A stretch of 33,224 nucleotides of DNA from an uncultured Synechococcales cyanobacterium (GTDB lineage Bacteria; Cyanobacteriota; Cyanobacteriia; Thermosynechococcales; Thermosynechococcaceae). Position 1 is the stretch's first letter. The number at the start of each line of letters is the position of its first letter. This document shows positions 1 to 8,653 of the stretch, piece after piece. The translations under genes and the position numbers were made by a program. Location of the stretch: NCBI GenBank assembly GCA_902806435.1, contig CADCWO010000190.1, positions 1 to 33,224 on the forward strand. Direction: 5' to 3'. The notes under the pieces were generated by a model, which was not told where the DNA came from, did no database searches, and saw only the letters and a list, made by a program, of their open reading frames with translations.

Positions 1-1609
1 TTTCCAGATTGCCAACCCGCTGCTCAAACATCACTTTCATCGGTGCCCAGTAGGGGGGAATGCTCTGGAGTAAAGTAATCAAATTACTAGGACCAACAAT
101 ATCCACCCCGGCGGCAAAGACATCCGGGGTAAAGGTCAAGCCCACCAAGGTGGCGTAGCCCCCATAGGAGCCGCCCATGATTGCAATTTTAGCCGGATCA
201 GCAATTTTCTCTTGCCCAAGCCACTGAACGCTATCAAGCAAGTCGTCGTGCATTTTCGCTGCCCATTCCCGGTTACCGGCATTCAAGAATGCTTTGCCGT
301 ACCCCGTCGAACCTCGAAAGTTGACTTGCAGCACCGCATAGCCTCGGTTAGCAAGCCACTGGACAATCGGACTATAACCCCAGGTATCTCGTGCCCAAGG
401 GCCACCGTGAACCAGCAGCACTGTTGGTAAATTTTGGGCGGGGACTCCTACGGGCGTCGTCAAGTAGCCGTGCAACGTCAGCCCGTCCCGTGCCTCAAAT
501 TCAACAGGTTGCATAGGGGCTAAGGGTAAACCCTCTAGTTTCGGCTGGTTACTAAATAGCAGGGTACTGGTCTTACTGTTGCGATCATAGGTGTAGTAGT
601 AAGCAGGACCATCGTCCGTTGTGTAAGCCACCAGCCAGGTTGTGTCTGCTAAATCACGGCTGATAATGTTAAACTCGCCGCGCCGCACCTCAGCATTGGC
701 GGAGCCTCCGAAGGAACGTATTGCCGCAAAATCCTCAGCAATGCTGGAGTCAAGCACTTGCCACTCCAACTGCTCTCTGTAAAAAGAGACGGCCTGGATC
801 ACCCGCTGGCGTGGATGGATGAAAATTCCGCCAACATCGTATTGTGGATCTTCCGCTAAAACTGTTTCCGCTCCCGTTGCCAAATCTAAGGCTAGTAACC
901 GCACAGCGTTGGCATCGTGGCTCCCTGTGATGTAGAGGGTTTTGTTATCGGCGGCAAAGCTAACAGCACTACCTTGATCCTCCGGTCCCCAGTGGCGCAG
1001 GATTTGCCAAGGCTGATCTACTTCTCTAAACAGTAAATCCCAACCCCCATCGGGGGTGGCGGCGATTGCTGAGCGCACCTGGAACTGGGCATCTGCCTCC
1101 CAACCAACCACATTACCGGGGTTTTCCGTGTCAAATTGCACCGTGCCATCTTGCAAATTGAGGCGGTAAACGTCATGTTTGCGCGGGTCATTTTGGTTCA
1201 AGCCAATCAGTGCTTCTTGGGGAAAGTCTGGGTCAAGCCCCACCATCTGTGCCTGTACACCAGGAAATGGCGTTAGATTCCGCACAGTTTGGGATTGAAT
1301 ATTCACGGCGTAGAGGTGCCAGTTCTCGTCACCATCGGCGTCTTGCAGGTAAATCAACTGCTCACCGTCGTAGGTCCAGAAATAGATCCGGATACCGCGT
1401 TTTTTGTCCGCAGTTAGCATCCGGTCATCCTGCTGCCCCACGGTGCGAATCCAGATTTGGAGGACATTGTTTTGATCTGGGGCAATGTAGGTCAGGTACT
1501 TGCCATCAGGGGAAATCTTTGGGTTGGCACGTTCCGGGTTCCCAAAGAGAACCTGACGGGGAATCAAAGGAGCAAGTGCTGGTGATTGATTGACCGCTAA
1601 GTCCTGCAT
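1..1609 (-). CDS. S9 family prolyl oligopeptidase / acylaminoacyl-peptidase, C-terminus cut off by the window edge
   Basis: Serine peptidase of the S9 (prolyl oligopeptidase) superfamily, expected to cleave short peptides in the cytoplasm. I translated it from the ATG at 1609 (starts MQDLAVNQSPAL) and the frame stays open to base 1, about 536 codons. Residues ~20-370 look like the beta-propeller, with repeated strands such as ISPDGKYLTYIAP. From ~390 the alpha/beta-hydrolase domain begins (VLLVHGGPWARD). The nucleophile elbow is GGSYGGYA, with the catalytic Ser at about residue 481 (codon complementary to 167-169). The catalytic Asp and His should lie beyond the left edge. No signal peptide is visible. 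It is divergent from ureE across ~165 bp. The family is clear; the substrate is not. Confidence 0.9.
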   Translation of the reverse strand, partial: MQDLAVNQSPALAPLIPRQVLFGNPERANPKISPDGKYLTYIAPDQNNVLQIWIRTVGQQDDRMLTADKKRGIRIYFWTYDGEQLIYLQDADGDENWHLYAVNIQSQTVRNLTPFPGVQAQMVGLDPDFPQEALIGLNQNDPRKHDVYRLNLQDGTVQFDTENPGNVVGWEADAQFQVRSAIAATPDGGWDLLFREVDQPWQILRHWGPEDQGSAVSFAADNKTLYITGSHDANAVRLLALDLATGAETVLAEDPQYDVGGIFIHPRQRVIQAVSFYREQLEWQVLDSSIAEDFAAIRSFGGSANAEVRRGEFNIISRDLADTTWLVAYTTDDGPAYYYTYDRNSKTSTLLFSNQPKLEGLPLAPMQPVEFEARDGLTLHGYLTTPVGVPAQNLPTVLLVHGGPWARDTWGYSPIVQWLANRGYAVLQVNFRGSTGYGKAFLNAGNREWAAKMHDDLLDSVQWLGQEKIADPAKIAIMGGSYGGYATLVGLTFTPDVFAAGVDIVGPSNLITLLQSIPPYWAPMKVMFEQRVGNLE

Positions 1610-1657
1610 GATGAATTGCCTTTTTAGGATCTACAAGTTTTCTGGGAGGATGATTGG

Positions 1658-1698
1658 GGCGCTGAAAGCGCCAGCGACTTGTAAAGCAAAGTTGCTTT
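1658..1698. other. Two adjacent hairpins between the divergent peptidase and ureE
   Basis: GGCGCT-GAA-AGCGCC (1658-1672) is followed by AAAGCAA-AG-TTGCTTT (1683-1698) and then a T-rich stretch. They lie in the ~165 bp leader shared by two divergent genes, so they could sit in the 5' leader of either transcript. No plus-strand gene ends here, so a terminator role is not obvious. Function unknown. Confidence 0.35.
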
Positions 1699-1775
1699 AT
1701 TCTTTAATCATGATTTGAAGTATCCTTAAGCTTCCTCTGTCGCAGAGCGTGTTTTGGTAGGAGCAGACCGACGTG

Positions 1776-2222
1776 ATGATCCTAACGTTAACGGAGCGCT
1801 TACCTCCAAGCCCTGACACGATGGCCGATCTAACCCTTTCTCTGAGTGCTGAAGAACGAACCCGTAGCCGCCGTCGCTACGACTTACCTGATGGGCATAG
1901 CCTGTCCTTACACCTACCCAGAGGGACGGTACTCCAGGATGGGGACTTGTTGAGGTCTCAGGCCGATGGCCGTCTAGTCCGAGTTACCGCTAAGCCGGAG
2001 CCTGTATTGACAGCAACCGCCGAGACGCAATTAGCTTTACTACGTGCTGCTTATCATGTGGGAAACCGCCACGTTCCTCTAGAAATCACAACCAGTTACC
2101 TGCGATTATCCCCTGATTCAGTCTTGCAACAAATGCTAGAACAGTTGGGCCTTGAAGTCACAGAATCGGTATTGCCCTTTCACCCAGAGTCAGGGGCCTA
2201 CGGAAACCACCATGCTGGTTGA
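1776..2222 (+). CDS. ureE: Urease accessory protein UreE (nickel metallochaperone)
   Basis: UreE binds Ni(II) and hands it to the UreG/UreF/UreD complex that loads the urease active site. The protein is ~148 aa, normal for the family. The N-terminal domain (1-75) is the peptide-binding UreE_N fold with the typical opening LTLTERLP; the C-terminal metal-binding domain carries the diagnostic [12 protein letters not shown] segment with its metal-binding histidine. The tail is short ([14 protein letters not shown]), with only a few histidines rather than the long His-rich tail of Klebsiella UreE. A GTG at 1773 lies just before the ATG at 1776; AGGAG at 1759-1763 is 9 nt from the GTG and 12 nt from the ATG, so either could be used. 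The end overlaps the ureF start by 11 nt, implying translational coupling. Confidence 0.93.
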   Translation: MILTLTERLPPSPDTMADLTLSLSAEERTRSRRRYDLPDGHSLSLHLPRGTVLQDGDLLRSQADGRLVRVTAKPEPVLTATAETQLALLRAAYHVGNRHVPLEITTSYLRLSPDSVLQQMLEQLGLEVTESVLPFHPESGAYGNHHAG

Positions 2223-2883
2223 TTCTTTGGCGCTCCTACGTCTATTACAGCTTGCTAGCCCCGCGTTACCTGTAGGAGCGTACAGCTACTCCGAGGGTCT
2301 AGAGACCCTCGCCGATACAGGTAAAGTTCACGATAGTAATAGCCTCCAGCACTGGGTGGTCCAAGAATTGCAGTACGGAGCAGTTCGGCTGGAAGCAGCA
2401 GTAATGCTCCGTACTTACGATGCCGCTAGCACTCAAGACTATCCAACCCTGCAGAAGTGGAATAATTGGCTTTCTGCCGCTAAGGAAACCGCAGAGCTCC
2501 GCCAGCAAAGCTGGCAAATGGGTGGGTCATTGCTACGGCTACTCCAAGAGATTCAGCCATTACAGGTGTTAGATTGCCCAAGCCCTTGTAATTTCGCGAT
2601 CGCCTTTGGCCTAGCTGCCGCCTCCTGGCAGGTTGATCGAGAAGCCACTCTTTTAGGTTATTTACACAGTTGGGCAACCAATCTCATCACTGCCGGAATC
2701 AAGCTGATTCCGTTGGGTCAAACTGCAGGCCAACAGCTTCTACTGGATCTCCATGGCAATCTCACTGAAGCAGCTTCCGAAATTACACTGCTCCAGGATG
2801 AGGAACTAACAAGCTGCGGCTGGGGATTAGCCCTAGCTAGTATGGCCCATGAAACCCAGTACACGCGCCTATTCCGCAGTTGA
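2212..2883 (+). CDS. ureF: Urease accessory protein UreF
   Basis: UreF is the scaffold and GTPase-activating partner of UreG in the urease activation complex. The protein is 223 aa from the ATG at 2212. An upstream ATG at 2152 is also in frame, but it lies inside ureE and would add 20 residues with no family match; the family N-terminus is [24 protein letters not shown], which directly follows the 2212 start. The Ser-Pro-ALPVGA(Y/F)S(Y/F)S(H/E)GLE signature is present, the rest is all-helical, and the C-terminal [13 protein letters not shown] matches the family end. It overlaps ureE by 11 nt, and a small reading frame begins inside its last 35 nt. Co-transcription with ureE and ureG is likely. 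Confidence 0.95.
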   Translation: MLVDSLALLRLLQLASPALPVGAYSYSEGLETLADTGKVHDSNSLQHWVVQELQYGAVRLEAAVMLRTYDAASTQDYPTLQKWNNWLSAAKETAELRQQSWQMGGSLLRLLQEIQPLQVLDCPSPCNFAIAFGLAAASWQVDREATLLGYLHSWATNLITAGIKLIPLGQTAGQQLLLDLHGNLTEAASEITLLQDEELTSCGWGLALASMAHETQYTRLFRS

Positions 2884-3016
2884 ATCTTTCTTGGCCGCTG
2901 GCGTCAATAAGCCCTGTACAGTTGATGGCCTGATTCATTTTTTCAATGAGCTATATCCTGAACAAGAAGAAGCTAGTTTCAAACTAAACCAGATTAAGAA
3001 AAAGCTCGATAAGTAG
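2849..3016 (+). CDS. Possible small protein of 55 aa between ureF and ureG, not recognised
   Basis: An ATG at 2849, inside the last codons of ureF in the +1 frame, opens 55 codons ending in TAG at 3014-3016. The product begins [15 protein letters not shown], continues through the aromatic-rich [15 protein letters not shown], and ends in a lysine-rich amphipathic helix ([12 protein letters not shown]). Composition and codon use look like a real soluble protein, not noise, and the frame fills most of the 237-bp ureF-ureG gap. I recognise no family. The 35-nt overlap fits translational coupling to ureF, but no Shine-Dalgarno is evident. It could also be a chance frame; cross-genome conservation would decide. 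Confidence 0.5.
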   Translation: MKPSTRAYSAVESFLAAGVNKPCTVDGLIHFFNELYPEQEEASFKLNQIKKKLDK

Positions 3017-3046
3017 GCTGAATTGAAGCAGGTCGAATGATGGAAT

Positions 3047-3059
3047 CAGGATAATCCTG
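3047..3059. promoter_or_regulatory. Dyad CAGGATAATCCTG upstream of ureG
   Basis: This perfect 6-1-6 inverted repeat lies 61 nt before the ureG ATG. Its size fits a small operator half-site pair, but no regulator can be named and it may be chance. Confidence 0.2.
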
Positions 3060-3120
3060 TGATGGCTTAGAAACTCTAGGCATGGTATTGTTGCCAAGTT
3101 GATTTGCTATCGAAGTCACA

Positions 3121-3717
3121 ATGAATGCATTTCGCGTGGGGGTTGCTGGTCCAGTTGGGTCTGGGAAAACTGCTTTAGTTGATGCCCTATGTAAGGCCCT
3201 ACGCGATCGCTACAAAATCGCGGTAGTCACGAATGATATTTATACCCAAGAAGATGCCCAATTTCTTGTGCGAAGTCAGGCTTTAGAGAGCGATCGTATC
3301 CTGGGCGTTGAAACAGGCGGTTGCCCCCACACGGCGATCCGGGAAGATGCTTCAATGAACTTGGCTGCGATCGCACAGCTAGAACAACACTTTAGCGACC
3401 TTGACTTGGTTTTCGTCGAAAGTGGCGGTGATAACCTCGCCTCTACGTTTAGTCCTGAGTTAGTGGATCTCACCCTCTATGTAATTGACGTTGCTGCCGG
3501 AGATAAAATTCCCCGCAAGGGAGGGCCAGGGATTACCAAGTCCGACTTACTAGTCATCAACAAAATTGACTTAGCACCCTATGTGGGTGCTGACCTGAGC
3601 GTGATGGAGCGCGATGCTCAAAAAATGCGAGGCGACAAACCTTTTGTGTTTACTAACCTAAAAATCCAAGCGGGACTTCCAGAAGTCGTCAAGTTTGTAT
3701 CGCTTAACCTAGTGTGA
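3121..3717 (+). CDS. ureG: Urease accessory GTPase UreG
   Basis: UreG is the SIMIBI-class GTPase that couples GTP hydrolysis to nickel insertion into urease. The protein is 198 aa, typical length. The P-loop GPVGSGKT is at residues 10-17; the nickel-binding Cys-Pro-His motif is at 68-70 within [14 protein letters not shown]; the FVESGGDNL and [13 protein letters not shown] segments are the family's switch and guanine-specificity regions. It follows ureF by 237 bp, a gap that holds a possible 55-aa frame. No ureA, ureB, ureC or ureD lies in the window, so the structural genes must be elsewhere in the genome if urease is made. Confidence 0.97.
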   Translation: MNAFRVGVAGPVGSGKTALVDALCKALRDRYKIAVVTNDIYTQEDAQFLVRSQALESDRILGVETGGCPHTAIREDASMNLAAIAQLEQHFSDLDLVFVESGGDNLASTFSPELVDLTLYVIDVAAGDKIPRKGGPGITKSDLLVINKIDLAPYVGADLSVMERDAQKMRGDKPFVFTNLKIQAGLPEVVKFVSLNLV

Positions 3718-3809
3718 CTTTAAAGATTTTGTACCCCCTGGGCAATCTAAAAGGTCATGCGGACAATTAAAACTCTATGGATCAGGAATTAAAGCATCAT
3801 CAGCCATCT

Positions 3810-4775
3810 TTAATCTGAAACCACAATACTATCCAAACCGAGCTCTGCCGGCGGGTACTGGGGATTCATAGCCTCTAGCGTGTCCGCGATTGTACGGGCA
3901 ACGACTAAATTGCGGTACCACTTGTTGTTAGCGGGCACTACATACCAAGGGGCATAGGCAGTCGAGCAATGATTAATCATTGCCTCAAAGGCTGCTTGAT
4001 AGTCATCCCAAAGCAAGCGCTCTTTCAAGTCGTTGCTAGAAAACTTCCAATGCTTATTAGGGTCTTCCAGCCGACTTTCTAGACGCCGTTTTTGTTCGTC
4101 TTTGGAAATGTGGAGAAAAAACTTGATCACTGTGATGTTGTTGAGGACAAGCATATGCTCAAACTCATTAATCAAGTGATAGCGCTGCTGCCAAACCTTC
4201 TCCGAAACCAGCTGTTTCACCCGCACAATCAGCACATCTTCGTAATGAGAGCGATTGAAGATGCTAATCATTCCACGCTGCGGTGTCCGTTGGTGATAGC
4301 GCCAGAGAAAATCGTGGTTTGATTCCTCATCGCTCGGCTTCTTAAATGACCAAACTCGGCAACCTTGCGGATTGAGACCACCAAAGACGTGCTTGATAGT
4401 GCCATCTTTGCCCCCGGTGTCCATCGCTTGTAGCACAATCAATAAGCTGCGCTGATGCTCGGCATACAACCGCTCTTGTAAGCTTTGCAGGCGCTGGCGC
4501 TGCTTTTCAAGCGTCTTCTCAATCTGCTTCTTCTTGTAGCTCTCAGAAGCATTTGGGTCGAGATCAGCTAAGCGAATTGGCTGTTCAGGGTATACCCGGC
4601 AGTGCAGATGGTCTGGCTTAGATGGTGGCTCATCTACAACAATTTTTTCAGGTACCATTTCCTCACCAAGCTTGCTAGTCTCTGTTACTGCTTGTTCAGT
4701 CTGGGAAGATTCTGCTGACGCTACGCGGCTGGTGACTTCAGACTGACTGTTGTGGGGATGATTAACCTGGCTCAT
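3810..4775 (-). CDS. ppk2: Polyphosphate kinase 2 family protein (polyP:nucleotide phosphotransferase)
   Basis: PPK2 enzymes transfer phosphate between polyphosphate and nucleoside mono- or diphosphates. The protein is 321 aa. The catalytic core (~65-305) has the Walker A-type loop MDTGGKDG at 118-125, KHVFGGLNPQG just after it, and the lid/Walker B signature FNRSHYEDVL at 173-182. The single-core layout and motif spelling resemble class III PPK2, some of which use both AMP and ADP, but class cannot be settled by eye. The first ~60 residues are Ser/Thr/Glu-rich, probably disordered, and lack a motif. It converges on ureG across 92 bp. Confidence 0.92.
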   Translation of the reverse strand: MSQVNHPHNSQSEVTSRVASAESSQTEQAVTETSKLGEEMVPEKIVVDEPPSKPDHLHCRVYPEQPIRLADLDPNASESYKKKQIEKTLEKQRQRLQSLQERLYAEHQRSLLIVLQAMDTGGKDGTIKHVFGGLNPQGCRVWSFKKPSDEESNHDFLWRYHQRTPQRGMISIFNRSHYEDVLIVRVKQLVSEKVWQQRYHLINEFEHMLVLNNITVIKFFLHISKDEQKRRLESRLEDPNKHWKFSSNDLKERLLWDDYQAAFEAMINHCSTAYAPWYVVPANNKWYRNLVVARTIADTLEAMNPQYPPAELGLDSIVVSD

Positions 4776-5156
4776 TTTTTGACTGGATAGGGCTCGTCGC
4801 GTCGACCTTGAAATACTTGGAACAAATTCCCACCCTCTACCAAATCGAACGCAAGGAAAATGTCCGCCTTAAGCCGTGGTAATGAGTCCAACTATAACTG
4901 TTCCCTGACTCAACCAAACCTACAACTTAATCTATCTATTTCTTCGCTTCACGAGTGAAGTTGTATGACGATTAACAACACAGCAATTCCATTGAGAGTA
5001 ATTAGCAGCTCAGCAACATCAATTTCCTTTTTATTGCTGCAACGCTAAACTTACATTCCTCCAAGCTACTTGCACCCATGCAGGGATTGTTTTAAGTCTC
5101 GACGTTGCAGTAAATCTATCAATCGAGGTGCTCGTAACTCAGCGCCGAGTAACAAC
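4776..5156. other. 381-bp gene-free gap between ppk2 and ctpA (both minus)
   Basis: This gap should contain the ppk2 promoter and the 3' end of the ctpA transcript. A short stem CTTCA/TGAAG occurs near 4956-4969. Just after the ctpA stop a minus-strand frame of about 33 codons reads like helical protein (AELRAPRLIDLLQRRDL) but has no ATG or GTG start. I see no convincing gene, strong promoter or terminator. Confidence 0.4.
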
Positions 5157-6422
5157 TCATTTAGGGGAGGTTACTGGCTTAGATCGGATCAACTGGCTTA
5201 AGTGAACTAGGGCTTTGCTGTACTGAGGGTCGGTTGACGTAGCTCCACCACCTTGCAATAGGGTAGCTTTTTGTGCCTCAGGAAGTTGCACTATAATATC
5301 CGGTGCAATTCCGACTTTGTTGATGTCCCGACCTTTAGGGGTGTAGTACTTAGCTACGGTTATCTTGACGCCGGACCCATCCTTTAGGGGTGCTAATGAT
5401 TGCACTAGGCCCTTACCAAAAGTTCGAGTTCCCACTAACGTAGCCCGATGGCTATCCTGCAAAGCTCCTGCAAGAATTTCGCTAGCACTGGCAGATTTGT
5501 CGTCAATTAGTACCGCTAAAGGTCGATTGGTTAAGGCCAGATCTTTAGCAAACAGGCGCTCATTCCCCTGCTGGTTCACAATCGAGACAATCGGGTGCCT
5601 ACCCAGCCAGAGCCGGGCAATCGCTACGCTTGATTCTAGAATCCCGCCAGGGTTAGCGCGCAAGTCGAGGATGTACCCTTTCACCTGTTGCTTCTCTAAG
5701 GTTGCGATCGCTTGACGCATCTGCTTGGGGGATTGACTAGTAAATACCGGTAAGCGAATGTAGCCAACCTTGCCAGCGGTTGTAGTTGTAATCCGATAGG
5801 CCACTGGGTTTAACTCGATGTGGTCTCGTAACAGCTTAAAGTTGAGCTGCCGATTACCGCGCTGAACCGTCAGAAAGATCTGGCTACCAACTGGGCCAAC
5901 TAGATATTGGGTGGCCTGCTCGGGACCTATTTCTGAGGTACTTTTGCCATTAATCCTAAGGACAACATCTTTAGGCAAGACGCCAGCGGCAGCAGCAGGA
6001 GACCCTTTAATAGGTGCTACGACAATCCACGCTCTTGTACTCACATCCAGAGCTACGGTAAGACCTACCCCAACAAAGTCTCCAGAGGTATTGGACACCA
6101 GATCTTTGATTTCCTGTGGCTCCAAAAACTCAGTGTAAGGATCATCCAGCTTAGCCAGTAGCTCTCGAATCGCTGCGTAAGCCTGCTGCTGTGAGGAGTA
6201 AGACCGTTGGAGATACTTCTGCCGCACAGCGATCCAGTCATTACGGTTAAAGGTGCGGTCAACATACTGCCGATAAGTAATCTGCCAGGCGGCATCCACC
6301 AGTTCCTTAGGACTGTCTTGCAGTAGAGCCCAGCTTTTGGGCGTGTGACTACTGGTTGCAGTGAGCACAAGTGCCGTCACAGCGATCGCAAAGGTGCGGA
6401 TTGAGCGTCTACGTCTGCTCAT
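5157..6422 (-). CDS. ctpA: C-terminal processing peptidase (S41 family, PDZ), CtpA type
   Basis: A periplasmic/lumenal Ser-Lys protease. In cyanobacteria CtpA trims the C-terminus of the photosystem II D1 precursor. I chose the ATG at 6422 (MSRRRRSIRTFAI...), giving 421 aa; the frame extends upstream only to a TTG at 6452. Order: Arg-rich n-region and hydrophobic signal sequence (~8-32, cleavage near SWA), helical N-terminal domain, PDZ domain (~115-190, FVGVGLTV...SPAAAAGVLPKDVV), then the S41 core with ILDLRANPGGI, the nucleophile in KSASASEI (Ser312) and the general base Lys337 in TFGKG, 25 residues apart as in Tsp and D1 protease. The AKYYTPKGRDINKVGI stretch is typical of the CtpA/B/C group; assignment to the D1-processing paralog is inferred. 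Divergent from def. Confidence 0.88.
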   Translation of the reverse strand: MSRRRRSIRTFAIAVTALVLTATSSHTPKSWALLQDSPKELVDAAWQITYRQYVDRTFNRNDWIAVRQKYLQRSYSSQQQAYAAIRELLAKLDDPYTEFLEPQEIKDLVSNTSGDFVGVGLTVALDVSTRAWIVVAPIKGSPAAAAGVLPKDVVLRINGKSTSEIGPEQATQYLVGPVGSQIFLTVQRGNRQLNFKLLRDHIELNPVAYRITTTTAGKVGYIRLPVFTSQSPKQMRQAIATLEKQQVKGYILDLRANPGGILESSVAIARLWLGRHPIVSIVNQQGNERLFAKDLALTNRPLAVLIDDKSASASEILAGALQDSHRATLVGTRTFGKGLVQSLAPLKDGSGVKITVAKYYTPKGRDINKVGIAPDIIVQLPEAQKATLLQGGGATSTDPQYSKALVHLSQLIRSKPVTSPK

Positions 6423-6720
6423 GGCTTGGCATGTAGATGATTCACTTAGCAACTATAGCAATCTCACGTGATGCATGAGAAAGTTCGCTACAGGGAGAAG
6501 TTGCGAAAGTCAAGGCTTGATGATGCACAACCTCAAATAGAAATTTCATAACACACAGGATTTGCGTAGGTGATACTATCGTCGAAACAAGGGTTTTGAT
6601 TGTCACCAGATGACTTCGGCTAGATTTTGCTCTGAAGCGCATAGGAGAAAAGGGAATAGAGGTGATTGTCCAAGTATCCTCGGCTAAGTCTTGGTTATTC
6701 CGTGAAGTGATATCAATCCT

Positions 6721-7254
6721 ATGGCCACCATCCTAGAAATATCTCAATTGGGGCATCCAGTTCTGCGTAGGACGGCCCAGCCCATTGCAAACAGTCAGGC
6801 TCCTGGTATTCAAGACTTAATTGATGACCTGATCGCAACGGTGACAAGTGCAAATGGAGTGGGTATTGCTGCACCTCAAGTCAACGTAGACCAACGCTTG
6901 TTCATCATTGCCTCACGCCCCAATCTGCGATATCCTCATGCCCCTGTCATGGAACCGACAGCTATGATCAACCCTCGCATCACTACCCATGTTGGTGAAG
7001 TAGTTAAAGATTGGGAGGGCTGTCTAAGTATCCCTGGAACTCGCGGCTTAGTTCCTAGGTACAGAATGGTAGAGGTTGAGTATGTTGACCGCCAAGGTCG
7101 CCAACAAACGCAAGTCCTAACGGACTTTGTTGCCCGGATCTTTCAACACGAACACGATCACCTTGATGGCATTGTCTTTTTAGATCGCCTAGAAAGTACG
7201 CGAGACATCATCACTGAACAGGAGTATCAAAGACAAGTTGTGCAACAGCTCTGA
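6721..7254 (+). CDS. def: Peptide deformylase
   Basis: Removes the N-formyl group from nascent proteins; metal-dependent. The protein is 177 aa. All three family motifs are intact: GVGIAAPQV (46-54), EGCLSIPG with metal ligand Cys101, and HEHDHLDG with His143, catalytic Glu144 and His147. The N-terminal ILEISQLGHPVLRRTA is typical. It stands alone between the divergent ctpA and rpsA, with a good hairpin terminator ~60 nt after its stop. A 268-bp region separates it from ctpA and must hold both promoters. No clear Shine-Dalgarno precedes the ATG. Confidence 0.97.
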   Translation: MATILEISQLGHPVLRRTAQPIANSQAPGIQDLIDDLIATVTSANGVGIAAPQVNVDQRLFIIASRPNLRYPHAPVMEPTAMINPRITTHVGEVVKDWEGCLSIPGTRGLVPRYRMVEVEYVDRQGRQQTQVLTDFVARIFQHEHDHLDGIVFLDRLESTRDIITEQEYQRQVVQQL

Positions 7255-7311
7255 GAATTTTTAGGCTTCTAATTGATTGGTACTAGTCCTACGGCATTTC
7301 CGCAGTCAGGC

Positions 7312-7341
7312 TTGCAGGTGGCGAGAAAACCTGCAACTTTT
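7312..7341 (+). terminator. Hairpin terminator after def
   Basis: Perfect 8-bp stem TTGCAGGT/ACCTGCAA (7312-7319 and 7329-7336) with a 9-nt loop, followed by CTTTTC. It is correctly placed to end the def transcript and insulate rpsA. Confidence 0.6.
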
Positions 7342-7555
7342 CTGTCGAGTTATGACAACTCTGTTGGAAACGCTTCTAGTTACCTTAGTTAAGCTATGAT
7401 GAGACTTCTAGCTTTGTAGGCCCGACCTGACTAAAATAATAGTTTAGTAGGTGCTTAGAACTAATGTGAGGCTTAGCGTTTCTTAAGCTAGCTAAACATT
7501 AAAAAACATCAACGATAAAAAAACGTTGCGGAGAAACCACCAGGAAACACTTAGC

Positions 7556-8524
7556 ATGGTCAATCAGGAAACAACAGCCCCAGCAGCCAGTTTTACACAT
7601 GAGGATTTTGCGGCCTTACTCGATAAGTACGACTATCACTTCAACCCTGGCGATATTGTCGCTGGGACGGTATTTAGTCTTGAGCCTCGGGGTGCTCTGA
7701 TTGACATTGGTGCAAAGACAGCGGCTTACATTCCGATTCAGGAGATGTCTATCAACCGGATTGATAATCCTGAAGAAGTATTGCAATCTAATGAGACGCG
7801 CGAGTTTTTCATCCTCACGGAGGAAAACGAAGACGGGCAACTTACCCTGTCAATTCGGCGTATCGAATATATGCGAGCTTGGGAGCGGGTCCGTCAGCTG
7901 CAGACAGAAGATGCAACGGTTCGCTCTGAGGTGTTTGCAACCAATCGCGGTGGTGCCTTAGTGCGGATCGAAGGATTGCGGGGTTTTATTCCAGGATCTC
8001 ACATTAGTACTCGCACTGCTAAGGACGATTTAGTCGGTGAAATCTTACCTTTAAAGTTCCTGGAAGTTGATGAAGAGCGAAATCGTCTTGTCTTGAGCCA
8101 TCGACGGGCACTGGTTGAGCGCAAGATGAACAAGCTGGAAGTTGGCGAAGTTGTGATCGGCGCAGTGCGCGGCATTAAACCCTACGGTGCCTTTATCGAC
8201 ATTGGGGGCGTCAGCGGCCTGCTACACATTTCCGAGATTTCACACGATCATATTGAGACACCTCATAGTGTCTTTAAAGTGAATGATGAGATCAAAGTAA
8301 TGATTATTGACTTGGATGCTGAGCGAGGGCGGATTTCGCTTTCGACCAAGCAGTTGGAACCTGAACCTGGCGATATGGTCAGAAACCCCCAAGTAGTTTT
8401 TGATCAAGCTGAGGAAATGGCGGCTAAGTATCGTGAGCAAATGGCGGCTCAACAGCAAGCCAGCGATAACTTGGTAGAAGAACAAATCCCTTCTGAAGAA
8501 GAGTTGCCATCAGCTGTTGTCTAG
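7556..8524 (+). CDS. rpsA: 30S ribosomal protein S1, cyanobacterial three-domain form
   Basis: S1 binds mRNA on the small subunit during initiation. The start is the ATG at 7556 (MVNQETTAPAASFTHEDFAALL), the conserved N-terminus of cyanobacterial/plastid S1; the frame opens earlier with a TTG at 7526, but AGGA sits ~10 nt before 7556. The protein is 322 aa with three S1 OB-fold repeats: ~32-100 (GDIVAGTVFSLEPRGALIDIG), ~115-180 and ~195-265 (GAVRGIKPYGAFIDIGGVSGLLHISEIS), then an acidic, Gln-rich tail. Three domains rather than the six of E. coli S1 is normal here. The gene has a ~215-nt leader after the def terminator and its own terminator, so it is monocistronic. Confidence 0.97.
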   Translation: MVNQETTAPAASFTHEDFAALLDKYDYHFNPGDIVAGTVFSLEPRGALIDIGAKTAAYIPIQEMSINRIDNPEEVLQSNETREFFILTEENEDGQLTLSIRRIEYMRAWERVRQLQTEDATVRSEVFATNRGGALVRIEGLRGFIPGSHISTRTAKDDLVGEILPLKFLEVDEERNRLVLSHRRALVERKMNKLEVGEVVIGAVRGIKPYGAFIDIGGVSGLLHISEISHDHIETPHSVFKVNDEIKVMIIDLDAERGRISLSTKQLEPEPGDMVRNPQVVFDQAEEMAAKYREQMAAQQQASDNLVEEQIPSEEELPSAVV

Positions 8525-8550
8525 CTTGCGTGCTATCAAGCGATTAGTTG

Positions 8551-8582
8551 ACCCGCTAGGCCTCAAACAGCCTAGGTGGGTT
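8551..8582 (+). terminator. Hairpin after rpsA
   Basis: ACCC-GC-TAGGC pairs with GCCTA-GGT-GGGT around a ~7-nt loop, with one internal imperfection, starting 27 nt after the rpsA stop. Only a weak T-rich stretch follows (TTATCTAGTTT), so it is a likely but imperfect intrinsic terminator. Confidence 0.5.
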
Positions 8583-8653
8583 ATCTAGTTTCCTTGAGTC
8601 AAGAACTTGATTGTGTGTGAGTAGATAGCTGCTAGCTAAAGATTGCTATAGTT

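Noticed and set aside
1210-1593. 127-codon plus-strand frame over the 5' part of the S9 peptidase
   Set aside because: The minus-strand frame encodes a clear peptidase with beta-propeller repeats and the GGSYGGY motif; the plus frame is Arg/Ser-rich noise.
7361-7400. TTGGAA...TATGAT promoter for rpsA
   Set aside because: The hexamers are separated by 25 nt, too far for a sigma-70-type promoter; no better -35 is visible at 16-18 nt.
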